From Dentipellis sp. KUC8613 (taxonomy: Eukaryota; Basidiomycota; Agaricomycetes; Russulales; Hericiaceae), in assembly GCA_002286715.1 (NCBI GenBank), contig NSJX01000195.1:1-14420 (forward strand): DNA of 14,420 nucleotides, read 5' to 3'. The notes beneath the pieces were generated by a model. The model did not search any database and was not told the origin of the DNA. It saw only the letters and a list, made by a program, of their open reading frames with translations. The number at the start of each line of letters is the position of its first letter. Positions within the stretch are counted from its first letter, which is position 1. Positions 1 to 9,256 of the stretch are shown piece after piece. A program made the position numbers and the translations under genes.

Positions 1-1158
1 ACTTTGGCACAACCAAGGAGAAGAAGGAGTACGAGAAGGCAGTCACCACTTTGATCAAGCAGTTGAACAACCTTGCGTAAGTCAAGCAATCTATTTCACA
101 GCCCGACCTTTCATCCTAAGGGCAATATCAGGCCTTCTGTGGCAGGAAAACGCGCGCTGATCATGATTTCAACTCATTCTGAGGACAACCGGGGAGACCT
201 TTTTGTCGAGCCAGAAGGCTCTCACAGTCACGAAGATGTGCGCTTCCCCTTTCTTCAAGACTAGCATCGTCTACTGATACGCCTCTCAAGTTCTTTAGCG
301 GTGTTCTACCAGCTCGCCTCCTGGCCGCGTTGGCGAACTTCGAAATCACCCTGTTTTTCATGGTGTGCGGATCGTTCGTCTCTGTCCCGCGGTCACTCTC
401 GGACCTGAAAGCAATAATTGCAGAGTATGCGTCCCTTCGTTGATTTCCATTGTATCTATGTTTCTCATTATACCTTGTGCCCAACAACGTTCAGGTATCA
501 GTTTAGCAACGTCCTTACATTCACGGCTCCCAACTTGCAGCCGGACCTGGTCAAGCCCTTCCTTCTCGAATTCATGGACCATGTTTTTATCCGCGGTCGT
601 TCTATTGGCAACATCTTGCCTCGCATTCTCTCAGAAGTCAAGCCTCTCTTTGGCAGACATACAGGAATAATCCATCTGGGGATCAGGAGAGACACTGCCT
701 CCGGCGAACTGGTACAAGACAATGACAAGCCTCAGCTGCCGGTCTTCGCTACAAAGTATCTGTGGCATTGTCCGACCATCCGCCCTTGGGGGGTCTTCAT
801 TCCGGAGCAGTGCCCGAAATGCGGATGCCTGTGGCAGTGGAGCTTTGGGGATCCTTCACCGGACAGCATTAATCCCATCACCGTCAGATGCCGTGGGCGG
901 AACAATGTACTGACTGGCAAGGACGCGCAGCTCAGCCTGAGCAGTCCATCAGCACCGCAGCCCAGCAAGAAGGGCCGGGATCGAGGACGAGCAAGACGGG
1001 AGAAAAGGGAGGAGTTGCAGCACCAGAAGTCTCTTCAACTGGTTTTATTTGAGGCATGTGACCACGAAGTGGAGTGTGTGCCTCCGGCGGGCGGCTTCAA
1101 ATGGGTGAAGCCAGTCTCGTCGCATGCAGGCGGGAAATGGATGGTTTTCGATGCCTAG
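1..1158 (+). CDS. 3' part of a conserved basidiomycete protein, possible CHAT/caspase-like fold plus Cys-rich tail (partial)
   Basis: The gene enters from the left edge. Proposed exons are 1-76 (first full codon at 3), 132-237, 291-424 and 495-1158, with stop TAG at 1156-1158. The introns 77-131, 238-290 and 425-494 have GT and AG ends, and the phases (2, 0, 2) join into one open frame. The protein runs from a segment beginning FGTTKEKKEYEK, through a hydrophobic strand with ISTHSEDNRGDL (His codon 175-177), to a second strand with LFFMVCGS (Cys codon 366-368). An alpha/beta stretch follows (TAPNLQPDLVKPFL, GRSIGNILPRIL), then GRHTGIIHL. A tail follows with CPKCGC (811-828), a further Cys at about 888 and a basic RDRGRARREKREE stretch. 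I recall the overall pattern from many unnamed agaricomycete proteins. The strand-His then strand-Cys order resembles CHAT-type caspase-fold proteases, but this is inference. The N-terminal part lies outside the window. Confidence 0.7.
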
Positions 1159-2387
1159 TTTCGAGCGTGCGTATCAGTCGATTCATCGAGTGCAATGCTT
1201 AATAGACTGACTTCCTAGGCTCAGGGACAACGTTGGAGCTGGCCCCCATTGGATAACGACCCGCCACTCGTCGACTCCAGCTTCTGTCAAGGCGTTCGCT
1301 TTTCGGCTCCTCTATTCTTCTTGTTGCAATAATCTAGCTTGACGTGGCGCCGATTTTATATTTTTTTATTGCACTCCAGATTCTCCCCCTCGCGGCTTCT
1401 CTCCATGCGCCCTCCCCATCTACTCTAATCCTGACACTACCTCCCCAGATTTCACCTACTATACTTTGCAACGCGGTGCGTAGGTCCTCGCGTACGTCGG
1501 AAGGTCCGGCAGTTTTGTCTTATTGTAGGCACTTTATCCTAATGCAACTATTTGTCATGCATCCCTTCCGCAGATGCCGGAGTCACCCTAGCCCTTGGTG
1601 ATCCCAAAGGCTGCAGACACAACGCGCAGTATGCAAGGTGACATTTGCGCTTCGGGAGGCACAGCAAAGACGTAGTCAGCTGATGCTCGCTCCGGTACAC
1701 CTTTCTAACGGCGTATACGAATTGACAGATCGTCTCCGGCAAGGGACAAGATTTTCCCATCAGGTGTGACATGAGGCCGGATCACACACTGTGGGTCCAA
1801 CGAGAAGCATCGGACATCGGACATCAAACACTTGGCCACTCCGCGATCAGAAGCCGAATTGGAAGACGTGAAAGAACAACGTAGCTCATATCAATAGACG
1901 CTCAATCTTTTCCCTCCTCAAGCAACCCGCGTGGATCACCAGGCTGCGGCCGTGCATCGTCTGCAGCAATGCATCGTGAGAGTGGTCTTGACAGAATTCA
2001 GACTCCCTTGGGCAATTCATCCCGGATCCGCGCTAGTGAGGAACCTGCAACAAGCGCTCTGCGTCTCGAGGCCTGCATCGTGCCCGCCGTGCGTGCTGCA
2101 CGTCCGGGCGGCCATCTCAAGAACTAAAGTCGACGCCTTCCCTCCATCCCGGGGGTCAAACTCGGTCAAACTCCTGCTTTCAGCTTCTTCGTCTCCCCCT
2201 TCGCCCACCTTCAAGACAACAGCAGTTGCTAGGTCGATGTCCGTGAGTACGAGAGATCGCGCCGTAGCTATTCCCCACTTCATTCGATTTTCAGTCACCC
2301 ATTCCCACCCTACCGCCTACCTCCCCTTATCGGTCACCGGATGCGGGCCCCCGCGCAACGGGTAGCGATATCTCTGTTCAAGGAGAG
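1159..2387. other. Intergenic region without a supportable gene
   Basis: I see no convincing coding exon on either strand. The reading frames here lack ATG starts or recognisable composition, and those at 1931-2365 (plus) and 2298-2017 (minus) begin at GTG. Visible items are a candidate intron in the 3' UTR of the preceding gene (1167-1218: GTGCGT donor, GACTGAC branch-like motif, CCTAG acceptor), a T-rich stretch at about 1351-1370, and a short repeat CATCGGACATCGGACATC at about 1808-1825. The stretch just before 2388 would hold the promoter and leader of the next gene. I see no TATA box there. Confidence 0.4.
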
Positions 2388-3834
2388 ATGGTTGAAAGCC
2401 CCACTGCTGGGAATTCCGATCGTCTGGGGGGATCGGAGGTATCCAATCCCCGCAACTTGCCTTCGTTATCCCTGCTTATTCTCAACGAATCCAGGACCAC
2501 GCGGTATTCCGCTCTGCGCATTCCGGCAATGCAGGGGATCGGGAGGCAAGCGTTGCCGCAGACTTCAGCACTGAAGGAGGGGACTCCGTAGCAGAGTGGG
2601 ATGTTCATGGGGCGTCTACTGCTGTCAGGGAGCGATCGGTGAAGTCTTCTCTTCCGCCTTTGCCTCTGCCCGCTAATTTACTTGCCCTACTCGTCTTAGT
2701 ATGGATCGAGACAAACGCCGAGCGAATCTCGCGTTCAAGAAATGTACGACGGTGCGCATTGCTCCCGCTGATGTCCGTGGGCGCCCTCAACTTATGGTGA
2801 CGAGATAGGCTGGATGCACATGAAGGGCGAGCTCGAGAGATCGCATCAGTCCTCCCAGAAACACAGTGACTTCCTCCGCGAAGTTTCGGAGGGTCTGACC
2901 ATTGTCAAGGCACGAATTGATGCACTCACAAGCTCGGCAGAGCGGACTGCGGCCGTGGAAAAGCGCCTGGATGACCTGGCAAACATCGGCACGCGCGTCC
3001 CGATTCTGGAAACACGCCTCGACAACTTTCCAACGGCCAACGAGCGAGCTGCTGTTTTGGAGAAGCGCATCGACGGCTTCGCGGTCGATTGTCGGCGCAT
3101 CGATCCCCTGGAGAAACGCCTCGACCGCCTGGCTAAAGGCGCTGTGTCCGTTGAAGAACGCCTCGTCAGCCTCGAAGGCGATGGGCCACGCATTGCGACT
3201 CTTCGAAGTCGATTTGAGGAGCTGGTGACCGCTCAAAGCAGCGCAGATCAGCGCATGGCGGATGTTGGAGCGCGTATCGACGAGCTCAAAACTAATCTCG
3301 GAGCGTTGGAAGCCCTCATTACAGAATTGCATCGAGACCTGTCGAAGTTGCGAGACCATCCAACTTCTCGAATCCCTCGTCGACCTCCACCTGAAACACA
3401 CGCAGGGGCGGAAGGCTCGTCTCGTCTCGTGGAGGAGCGTCTGTCCGCCAGCGAGCAAAGGACCGTGGGCCTTGAGGCGGAGTTCCGAGAACTTCGGGAA
3501 CAGGCCGGAGACTTGATTGCGGCCAGCATTGCTGCGCTGCAGCAAGTTCAATTTGGCCAAGCACAGCTGGAGCAGAGAGTCCGACGGCTGGAGGGAGGCT
3601 TGGCGTTTTTCCATGGCAGGGTGAGCGCGTTCATATATTCCTGCCTGTCGGTTGCTGACTTCGCCAAGGCTTTGTTCGCACAGGTTTGCTTTCACAACCC
3701 GCTGCCTTCTAATCGATCCAGTCTCACGCTACTCCCAGGTCAGATTCGATGTGGCATGGGCTGTCTTGTTTCAACTTCTCGCCATGGTGCTATTTCGGAT
3801 CCTACGCGGGTTGGTGGGTGAATTTAGGCATTAG
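2388..3834 (+). CDS. Coiled-coil protein with 17-residue repeats and a C-terminal membrane anchor
   Basis: Proposed exons are 2388-2438, 2495-2638, 2700-2751, 2809-3620 and 3739-3834. They sum to 1,155 nt, giving 384 residues and a TAG stop. The first three introns are 56-61 bp with GT/AG ends; the last gap is 118 bp and is described separately. Residues 1-83 are polar and Ser/Gly/Asp-rich, probably disordered. About residues 84-345 are highly charged with regular Leu/Ile/Val spacing, a long coiled coil. It contains repeats of the type EKRLDxL and a Pro-rich break (IPRRPPPE). The last exon encodes a hydrophobic segment (VAWAVLFQLLAMVLF, about residues 358-372) followed by a short basic tail. 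This is the arrangement of a tail-anchored membrane protein with the coiled coil in the cytosol. I do not recognise a named family. The start is the first ATG that joins in frame; an upstream start is possible. Confidence 0.68.
2958..3203 (+). repeat. In-frame 51-bp (17-residue) repeats within the coiled coil
   Basis: Units start at 2958, 3009, 3060, 3111 and 3153. The first three and the fifth are 51 bp; the fourth is 42 bp. Each unit begins with E-[KTE]-R-[LI] followed by D or V, has a hydrophobic residue at position 7, and (except the shortened fourth unit) ends in L before the next E. The periodicity is clear in protein but loose in DNA, so the duplications are old. Confidence 0.7.
3621..3738 (+). 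other. Double-length intron made of two back-to-back intron-like units
   Basis: The 118-bp gap between the last two exons splits exactly into 3621-3683 and 3684-3738. The first unit has a GTGAGC donor, a GCTGACT branch-like motif and a CACAG acceptor. The second has a GTTTGC donor immediately after that AG, a TTCTAATC branch-like motif and a CCCAG acceptor. At 63 and 55 bp, each is the size of the other introns in this window. Confidence 0.5.
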
Positions 3835-4041
3835 CAATTGGTGCCGGCTTGTGGATGGGCCACGGCCAGATCGCACATCGTGTTGTTGTTAGTTGTAGAA
3901 TCGCGCCGGCTGGTCATAAAACCATTTAACTATTTATCGCTTGTAATAGAACCGGGCAGTCCCTCGTGCGCGTTTTGATAGGCATGACAAATTGGCTGGC
4001 TGACTGCGGGGGCTAGTGTGGGTCGGGGTAGCCCAGCTGAG

Positions 4042-4048
4042 TATAAAT
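4042..4048 (+). promoter_or_regulatory. TATA box of the gene at 4136
   Basis: TATAAAT lies 94 bp upstream of the ATG at 4136, inside the context GAGTATAAATTG. It is the clearest core-promoter motif in the window. A run of 11 C (4114-4124) sits between it and the start codon. Confidence 0.55.
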
Positions 4049-4135
4049 TGTCCTGATCGCCTTGCAATCACCTTCCAGCTTCCTCTCCTCCTGCCATCAC
4101 TGTCGCTCAGTTACCCCCCCCCCCTCTAGCAGGCG

Positions 4136-5257
4136 ATGGATGCCTCGATTCCCACTGTCGAGCTCATCGGCTCGGGTCTACAGCCCGACTATGTTGAAGT
4201 GCATTCTCTCGCGCCCATTGATTCTTATTTGCTAATGCGCTTTATCTACAGCCTATCCAGCGCCAAAGATTTTTAAAACGCCGTTATAGCTACGACGACA
4301 GCGGCACGCTCGTAATGCGATCTATCACTTTTCCATCGTGAGCGCATTTGGACAGGTGAAAGGTCTAGGTACTGACGCCCTATCGTTTGAAGGATGGGAA
4401 CTCCTCGGTCGCAGACCACTGACGTGTTCGAGGAAACCGCCCCTAAGTGAGTCCGTCGGTTGATAAGTAGCGAATTGTCCAATGACATACCTGATTATTC
4501 TTAGGAAATCGGTGAAATTTGTGGATGCCAGCGCTTCAAGCGCAACCGCAGGGGCTGCTGACTCGGCGCCTTCGCCCACCAAAGATTGGACGGTGAATAC
4601 CATCACTGGCTTGTTGCAGCAAGCCACGCCGTCCACGTATAACCCTGGAATAGCTCTCGCTCTTGCTGGCCTGGCGGAGGATCGGGACGCCGCGGAGAAG
4701 ATGCTTCGCGATCACGTCCACTCCTTGACAGAAGACTCTGCCAAACAAGAGAAGACGGTACGTAGTGTGATGGCCCTGCTCGGTAACGCACCGTGAGTAG
4801 CCAGGCTCCTCTTTGCCATGAAGAGCAGGATTGACCTTTCTGCTGCAGCCCTAATCGAGATTCCCAGACGGAGGCCGACAGAACCCCTCGTGGGTCACCG
4901 GCACCGTCATCGACCCCGGCCCTTATCCCCACTCGACAGGTTAAACCATTTGGCTCTTCGACGGGCAGCGGCGACACCATCTGGTTTACCACCTCCTCTC
5001 AGTCCAGCATGGCAAAGCCTCCCAAGATCGACTGCAAAACCGCCGATCTATACGTCCACCACAATGTAGCTCAGGATTCTTACCAGATTTGGATGTTTTC
5101 CACTGTTGGCCAGTGGGAAAAGGCGGAGCACGGGGACCCGCACCCCTTTGTTAAGGACCGGGTCTTAAACTTAAGCGACCCAGACAAGCCTTCCTGGATT
5201 ACGCACGCGACGGCTTTGACGAATAAGTCTAGGAAAAAGCGGAAGGTGGCGAAATAA
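4136..5257 (+). CDS. Protein of unknown function with C-terminal nuclear-localisation-like basic cluster
   Basis: Proposed exons are 4136-4198, 4252-4337, 4393-4446, 4505-4792 and 4849-5257 (900 nt, 299 residues, TAA stop). The introns of 53, 55, 58 and 56 bp have GTGCAT, GTGAGC, GTGAGT and GTGAGT donors, AG acceptors, and (in three cases) visible branch motifs (GCTAATG, TACTGAC, TTGACC). The phases close without a stop. The N-terminus (about 1-70) is short and mixed. A helical, Ala/Leu-rich part follows (LLQQATPSTYNPGIALALAG, then acidic EDRDAAEKMLRDHV). Next comes a low-complexity Ser/Thr/Pro linker, then a compact C-terminal part with aromatic residues (DLYVHHN, SYQIWMFSTVGQW, DKPSWITHA). 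The protein ends in KSRKKRKVAK, a classic monopartite nuclear-localisation-type cluster. I do not recognise the family. A strong internal GTACGT at about 4757 could give alternative splicing. Confidence 0.7.
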
Positions 5258-5494
5258 TCATGGGTGTCGCAGATAACAACAGTTGTATGTAGATAGTCGT
5301 ACAAATGGAATCTTTCCTGCAATAGTCTTCGGTGGGACACGGGATTTTAAATGCGTCGTCGTCAACCGTGGATGAAATGCAGAGCAAAGGTAGGGGTAAC
5401 TCACTGTGGGATTCAATAATTGGCACTGCGTCGACGCAAGCGCCAGTGAGTCCATGGCCGGACTTCCATGTGCGCCGGCATGTCCCTGTGCAGG

Positions 5495-6487
5495 TCAAGA
5501 GCCATGAGATATTGGGCCATGAATCTGATGCAGGGGCGAAAGCGAGTTAGGGATCAGTGATTGCCCAAAAATGAACTCAACGAACTGCAGGACGGCCCTG
5601 TCTACTCTTCGAACGCTGTACGCCCTCCGCCGGTAGCGCACCTGGGTGCCCATGCACAGGACTGAGATCTCCCCTCTCCAAGGGAAATGCGGAAACCGCT
5701 GCCGCAGTCCCTCATTGACAGCAGCTGTGGGATCATACCAGGCAGAGATCAAAAAGATCTCCCAATCAACGGTCACTAAGCAGTCGTGCACTAGGGGCTT
5801 GGGGGAAACCTCCATGAGAAAAGACTCCTCGACGTCGACGTAAGGCGCCCTCCTGGAAGCCGCGCTGGACGAAGAGATCAAGGCGTCGAAATCATAGGCT
5901 CCGCGCCTGTAGGGATGATACCCCCAGAGGTAGCCTCTGATGGCGCAGAGCTTGCGGGTCTGATGTCGCGCGTCAATCAACGGCGCACTGCAATCAATTC
6001 TGCCACTCACGTATGTAACCGGGCGTTTGCGAAGCGAAACCATAGGGGGAAGCAACGTCGGATGGGGGAGGGGGACTTCGATATTGGGACTGCCTCCAAA
6101 GGCGGCTGCCTTAAAACCCATCCATCCTCGACGCTGGCACGAGGATGCAGCACCTTTCTTACCTCGCCGCTTGGCTGCAACTCCAGTCGAAGTTCACCTG
6201 GATCAGATCTATGAAGCATCCAGGCTACTGTCAACTGCACGCGGCAAAACACGAGGGGGTAGAACGTACTGACAAGACGTCCGAGTTGCCGGCTTGAGCA
6301 ACAGCTGGCCAATCAGATGAGCGGTAAGTTGCTGCCGTCCTGGCCACCTAAGCTGCCTCTCACGCTGTCTGAGCACATCGGCTAGGCGATTTACCTGTTT
6401 CAACTGCGGCTGCTGTGCCTGGATTTCGGAAGCTCTGGACTTTCTCCAACAGCGGTGGACCCACAAACGCCCGCACCCTGCCGGAAG
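5495..6487 (-). CDS. Conserved basidiomycete protein of unknown function (5' end unresolved)
   Basis: Read on the minus strand, proposed exons are 6487-6270, 6208-6163, 6109-6011 and 5959-5495. They give 275 residues with consistent phases (2, 0, 0). The introns of 61, 53 and 51 bp have GTACGT, GTAAGA and GTGAGT donors and AG acceptors. The last part is the most convincing: VSLRKRPVTY joins TRKLCAIRGYLWGYHPYR, followed by VDVEESFLMEV, CLVTVDWEIFLISAWYDP, FPWRGEISVLCMGTQ and VRRVDRAVLQFVEF. This looks like a compact alpha/beta domain. I know no named function for it. The upstream exon begins just after a pyrimidine-rich acceptor (CCTGCTTTAG), so at least one more 5' exon is likely. If translation instead begins at the ATG at 6043, the product is only 165 residues. 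The gene converges with the one ending at 5257 and lies just downstream of the dioxygenase stop at 6581 on the same strand. Confidence 0.6.
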
Positions 6488-6580
6488 CTAAAGCAGGGGT
6501 GGAAAAGCACCCAACAGATTGGCATTATCGCCCTATTGAACAAAATCGACCGCACTAGTGGGCTTCGGGCAGATTGCCCC

Positions 6581-9075
6581 TTAGAGAGGGGGATGGGTGA
6601 AGATGCCCTTCTCCAGAAGCTCCCGGACGTTGCAAGTCCCTGCCAGCCCTGCCTTCTTAGCTGCCCCCACAGTGGGGTAGCCCAATTCTGCTGTTTGGAT
6701 CAAAGAAGCTTGATTAAACCAAACCGAAGACCGACGTCCGTCCCGGCCGTCTAAAGGCTCAGCTGTCTCCCTGGTCGGAAGCTTTCCATCAGGTGTAGTG
6801 ACGATCACAAACCCTAAGGCAAGCGGTTAGCAAAGCGCTTGAGGCCGACTGCCAGAAGCCTGTCTTACTGTCAAAATTGAAATGAAAAAAGAGTGAGGAT
6901 GGATAGGCGACGAATACGCCCGGTGGAATCTGGATGATAATCCCGGCTTCCCAGAGAACCAACCAGGCTCGTTCCCTGTGATCGAATTTGCCTTCAAGAA
7001 AAGCTTCAGTAAATTGGGGACCGACAGCTGCTTCCCTCGCACCGTGAATGAAAAGGAGGCAGACTCCCAGGGCGACGTTCTTCCAGTCCACGTGAGGTTC
7101 GCAATATACCCTAAGAACTTCCTGGCTAGGAAAGTTCAAGCAATAGTTATAGAACAGGTCGTAAGCTGGCTTGAAGCCGTACTGAGCCTCCAGAGTCTTG
7201 GCGCATTTCTCGAAGCGAAAAGCAACTCCGGGGAAAGCACGCCTGACGAATTGACACCCGAGTTTCCTGAATTAAACCTCGTTTAGGGGACTCAATGCAG
7301 GTCGTTGTAACCAAGAAGATCTTACGTTATTCGGTCTGCAGGACCTCCTGCCCTAAAGAAATGATCCAGGGCTTTTTGGTGCCGGACGGTCCAAGGGGTC
7401 ACACCGGGTTCCTGAGCCTCTGTCAGCTCTGGCAGTTTTCCCCCAGTCCGAAAGCTCACCTTCTTGATGTTGCGATGATATCCAGCAATGCAGAAGAGAT
7501 GGTTACCTCGAGAATTACCCTCGATATCCGCCCTTGAAATCGCGGCCCATTCTCCCACAAACACCTCGCTATCGTGGTCGAAATCAGCCCTCAGGGTGTC
7601 CGAAACCTCCATGCAGTTTTCCAAGGCCGAGCGGGCCAGAAGCGTGTTAAGTGCCTTGTCCTGGATGTATGTAGGCGGCTGACGAGAAAGGCTGGCTGTG
7701 ATTTCAGTAGAAGTCAGGGAGCTCGGGATTCAGAGCTTACGCGTCGTCGAATGGCACCTGTTGAAACCCCTTCAAGGCTTGGACGATCTCTCCAGACCGC
7801 CAAGCTTCAATAAGGCGCTTGGCCTCTTGCACAGGAAATCTGTTTCCCATCCAACCGGGCTTCGTAATTCGCAACTTCTGCACGAGCAGCCCGTGGGTTG
7901 CTGCGTACGTTTCCTCGCCTCGAGCCTCAGCTCTAATCTGCAAGTGCCGTTGATCGCGGACCTCCTTGGTTGCTGCAGATCCCTTGCCTCCCTTACGACT
8001 GTGCCGGCACCTCTTCTTCTTGTGAGCTCCCTCGGACTCCGGGTCAGAGGGCGCAGGCCGCTTTGCAGGGATAGAAGGGGCCGCGGATGGAGCCGCCTTC
8101 TCTGGAGGCTCTGAAGGCTTGTCCCGAGTTCGTTTGTACCCAACAACCGGTGCAGCCGGTAAAGGGCCAGCCTCAGGTTGGTCTTGCTGGTCGGCACAGG
8201 CTGGCAAGGCTAGGCTCTTGTACGCTCGGCCAGAGCGAGTTCGGCAGGCAACTTCCACCAAATGGGAGACTCGAGGGTCTGCATTCCCTCCAGGGAATCC
8301 CTCTTGCTGCTCCAGGTGTCGCTGGCGCACAAGATCTTGCAGCGAAAAGTCAATGGCCACCCTCTCCTCAAGCAGGGGGTTGGCAGGCGCCTCGCCCCTC
8401 GGCACGTCGGAGACGGGGGCTCTAAAAGGACGTGAGCGCGTCGGGCTTCTGTCAAGATATGGCGCAGGTGCATACCTCCACATTTCTTTCAAAGCCTGTC
8501 GGACAGCAGAGTCAAGATCCTCGGGGCCCGGATCTGCATAGTCAATCAGAGGGGGAGGGATAACCTCAGAACTGCACAGGGACTGAAAGGCAGAGGGCTG
8601 CGCCGGGGGCAAGAAAGGCCTCTCTGCTGGTTGACTGTGCCCTGCATTGCACGAATAGCGCCGCGACAACCAGCAGAGCCCCGCCTCCAGGCCGGTTCTT
8701 CAGAAGGCACGCTCATTAGAGAGTCAGGGAGGTCTCGCTGCTGGCTGACTGTGCCCTGCATTGCACGAATAGCACCGCGAAAGCCAGCAGCGTCGCCTCT
8801 CCCACCAGCTCTTCGAGAACGCGCCCTTCGTCAGAGGCACGCAGCTTTGACGCCATAAGGACACCGGAAGCGCCAAAAGCGAGGAGAAATCATCCCCGCC
8901 GGTGGAGTGCCAGTGTCAGGGATGGGTGTTGGTGGGAGTGCTCACCAGATGTTGGCGTCCTGGACACGGATGCAATTGCTTCTCCCGTCGCGCCAGCGAA
9001 CAGGCCAGGGCCCACTTCAGCCGCAATAGCAGACGCTCTAGCTTCTGCCAGGGAGGGTTGAGTCTCGAAAGGCAT
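6581..9075 (-). CDS. 2-oxoglutarate/Fe(II) dioxygenase, fungal TET/JBP-like (candidate DNA-base oxidase)
   Basis: Minus-strand exons are 9075-8946 and 8641-7741 (this first junction is tentative), then 7691-7460, 7411-7326, 7266-7043, 6991-6869 and 6813-6581, giving 642 residues. TET/JBP enzymes oxidise methyl groups on DNA bases using 2-oxoglutarate, Fe(II) and oxygen. The N-terminal half is Pro/Ala/Ser-rich and disordered. It carries a basic cluster (HKKKRCRHSRKGG), suggesting nuclear entry. The catalytic core runs from KCAKTLEAQYGFKPAYDLF to LEKGIF. The metal-binding HxD lies in CEPHVDWKNVALGVC (His 7094-7092, Asp 7088-7086). WLVLWEAGIIIQIPPGVF follows, then the distal His in SSLFFHFN (6884-6882). 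A candidate 2-oxoglutarate Arg lies in GRRSSVWFNQAS. I recall this pattern from agaricomycete proteins of the expanded TET/JBP-like set, but assignment to that family rather than another double-stranded beta-helix enzyme needs a profile search. No frameshift or stop breaks the core. Substrate is unknown. Confidence 0.66.
8616..8843 (-). repeat. 114-bp tandem duplication with a conserved hairpin
   Basis: Two units, 8616-8729 and 8730-8843, align at an offset of 114 bp. The best part (8626-8680 against 8740-8794) has only about six differences. In each unit a perfect inverted repeat (12 bp: 8622-8633 with 8667-8678; 11 bp: 8736-8746 with 8782-8792) encloses a loop of about 33-35 bases. The duplication spans the 5' part of the dioxygenase gene, probably its first intron. 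The proposed acceptor (at 8642) lies inside the loop of unit one. Confidence 0.75.
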
Positions 9076-9256
9076 TCTTGATGCAGCTGTGGTTTGAGAG
9101 CACAAAAGAGTAATGCCAGGGCGAAAGGGAGTGATCGGGAATTGAAGCCACTGCAGTCGGCCAAATAGAGAAAAATAGCAAACGAACGCGTCGCGTATTG
9201 TCGACGCGGTCACATGATCGTTCCGTGTCTAGAGAAAAAGCACTGTTGAGGGCCAC

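Noticed and set aside
1167..1218. Intron extending the first gene past its stop codon
   Set aside because: The donor lies after the TAG at 1156-1158, so at best it is a 3' UTR intron. No coding extension follows.
1931..2365. Plus-strand open frame of 144 codons
   Set aside because: It starts at GTG, reads as low-complexity Ser/Pro/Arg-rich sequence without recognisable domain, and does not splice to the gene at 2388.
2787..3695. Open frame of 302 codons on the minus strand
   Set aside because: It is antisense to the coiled-coil exon, whose frame joins cleanly to spliced neighbours. It has no ATG-supported independent structure and its composition is that of an opposite-strand shadow.
6540..6560. 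CACTAG motif as a possible left transposon end
   Set aside because: ACTAGT here is a short palindrome without adjacent palindromic repeats or an identifiable partner end. The same holds for the CACTAG at about 5789.
7624..7630. Isolated GGCCGAG copies outside the right-end array (also near 8225 as the reverse complement)
   Set aside because: They are single occurrences inside coding exons without the 36-bp spacing, as expected by chance.
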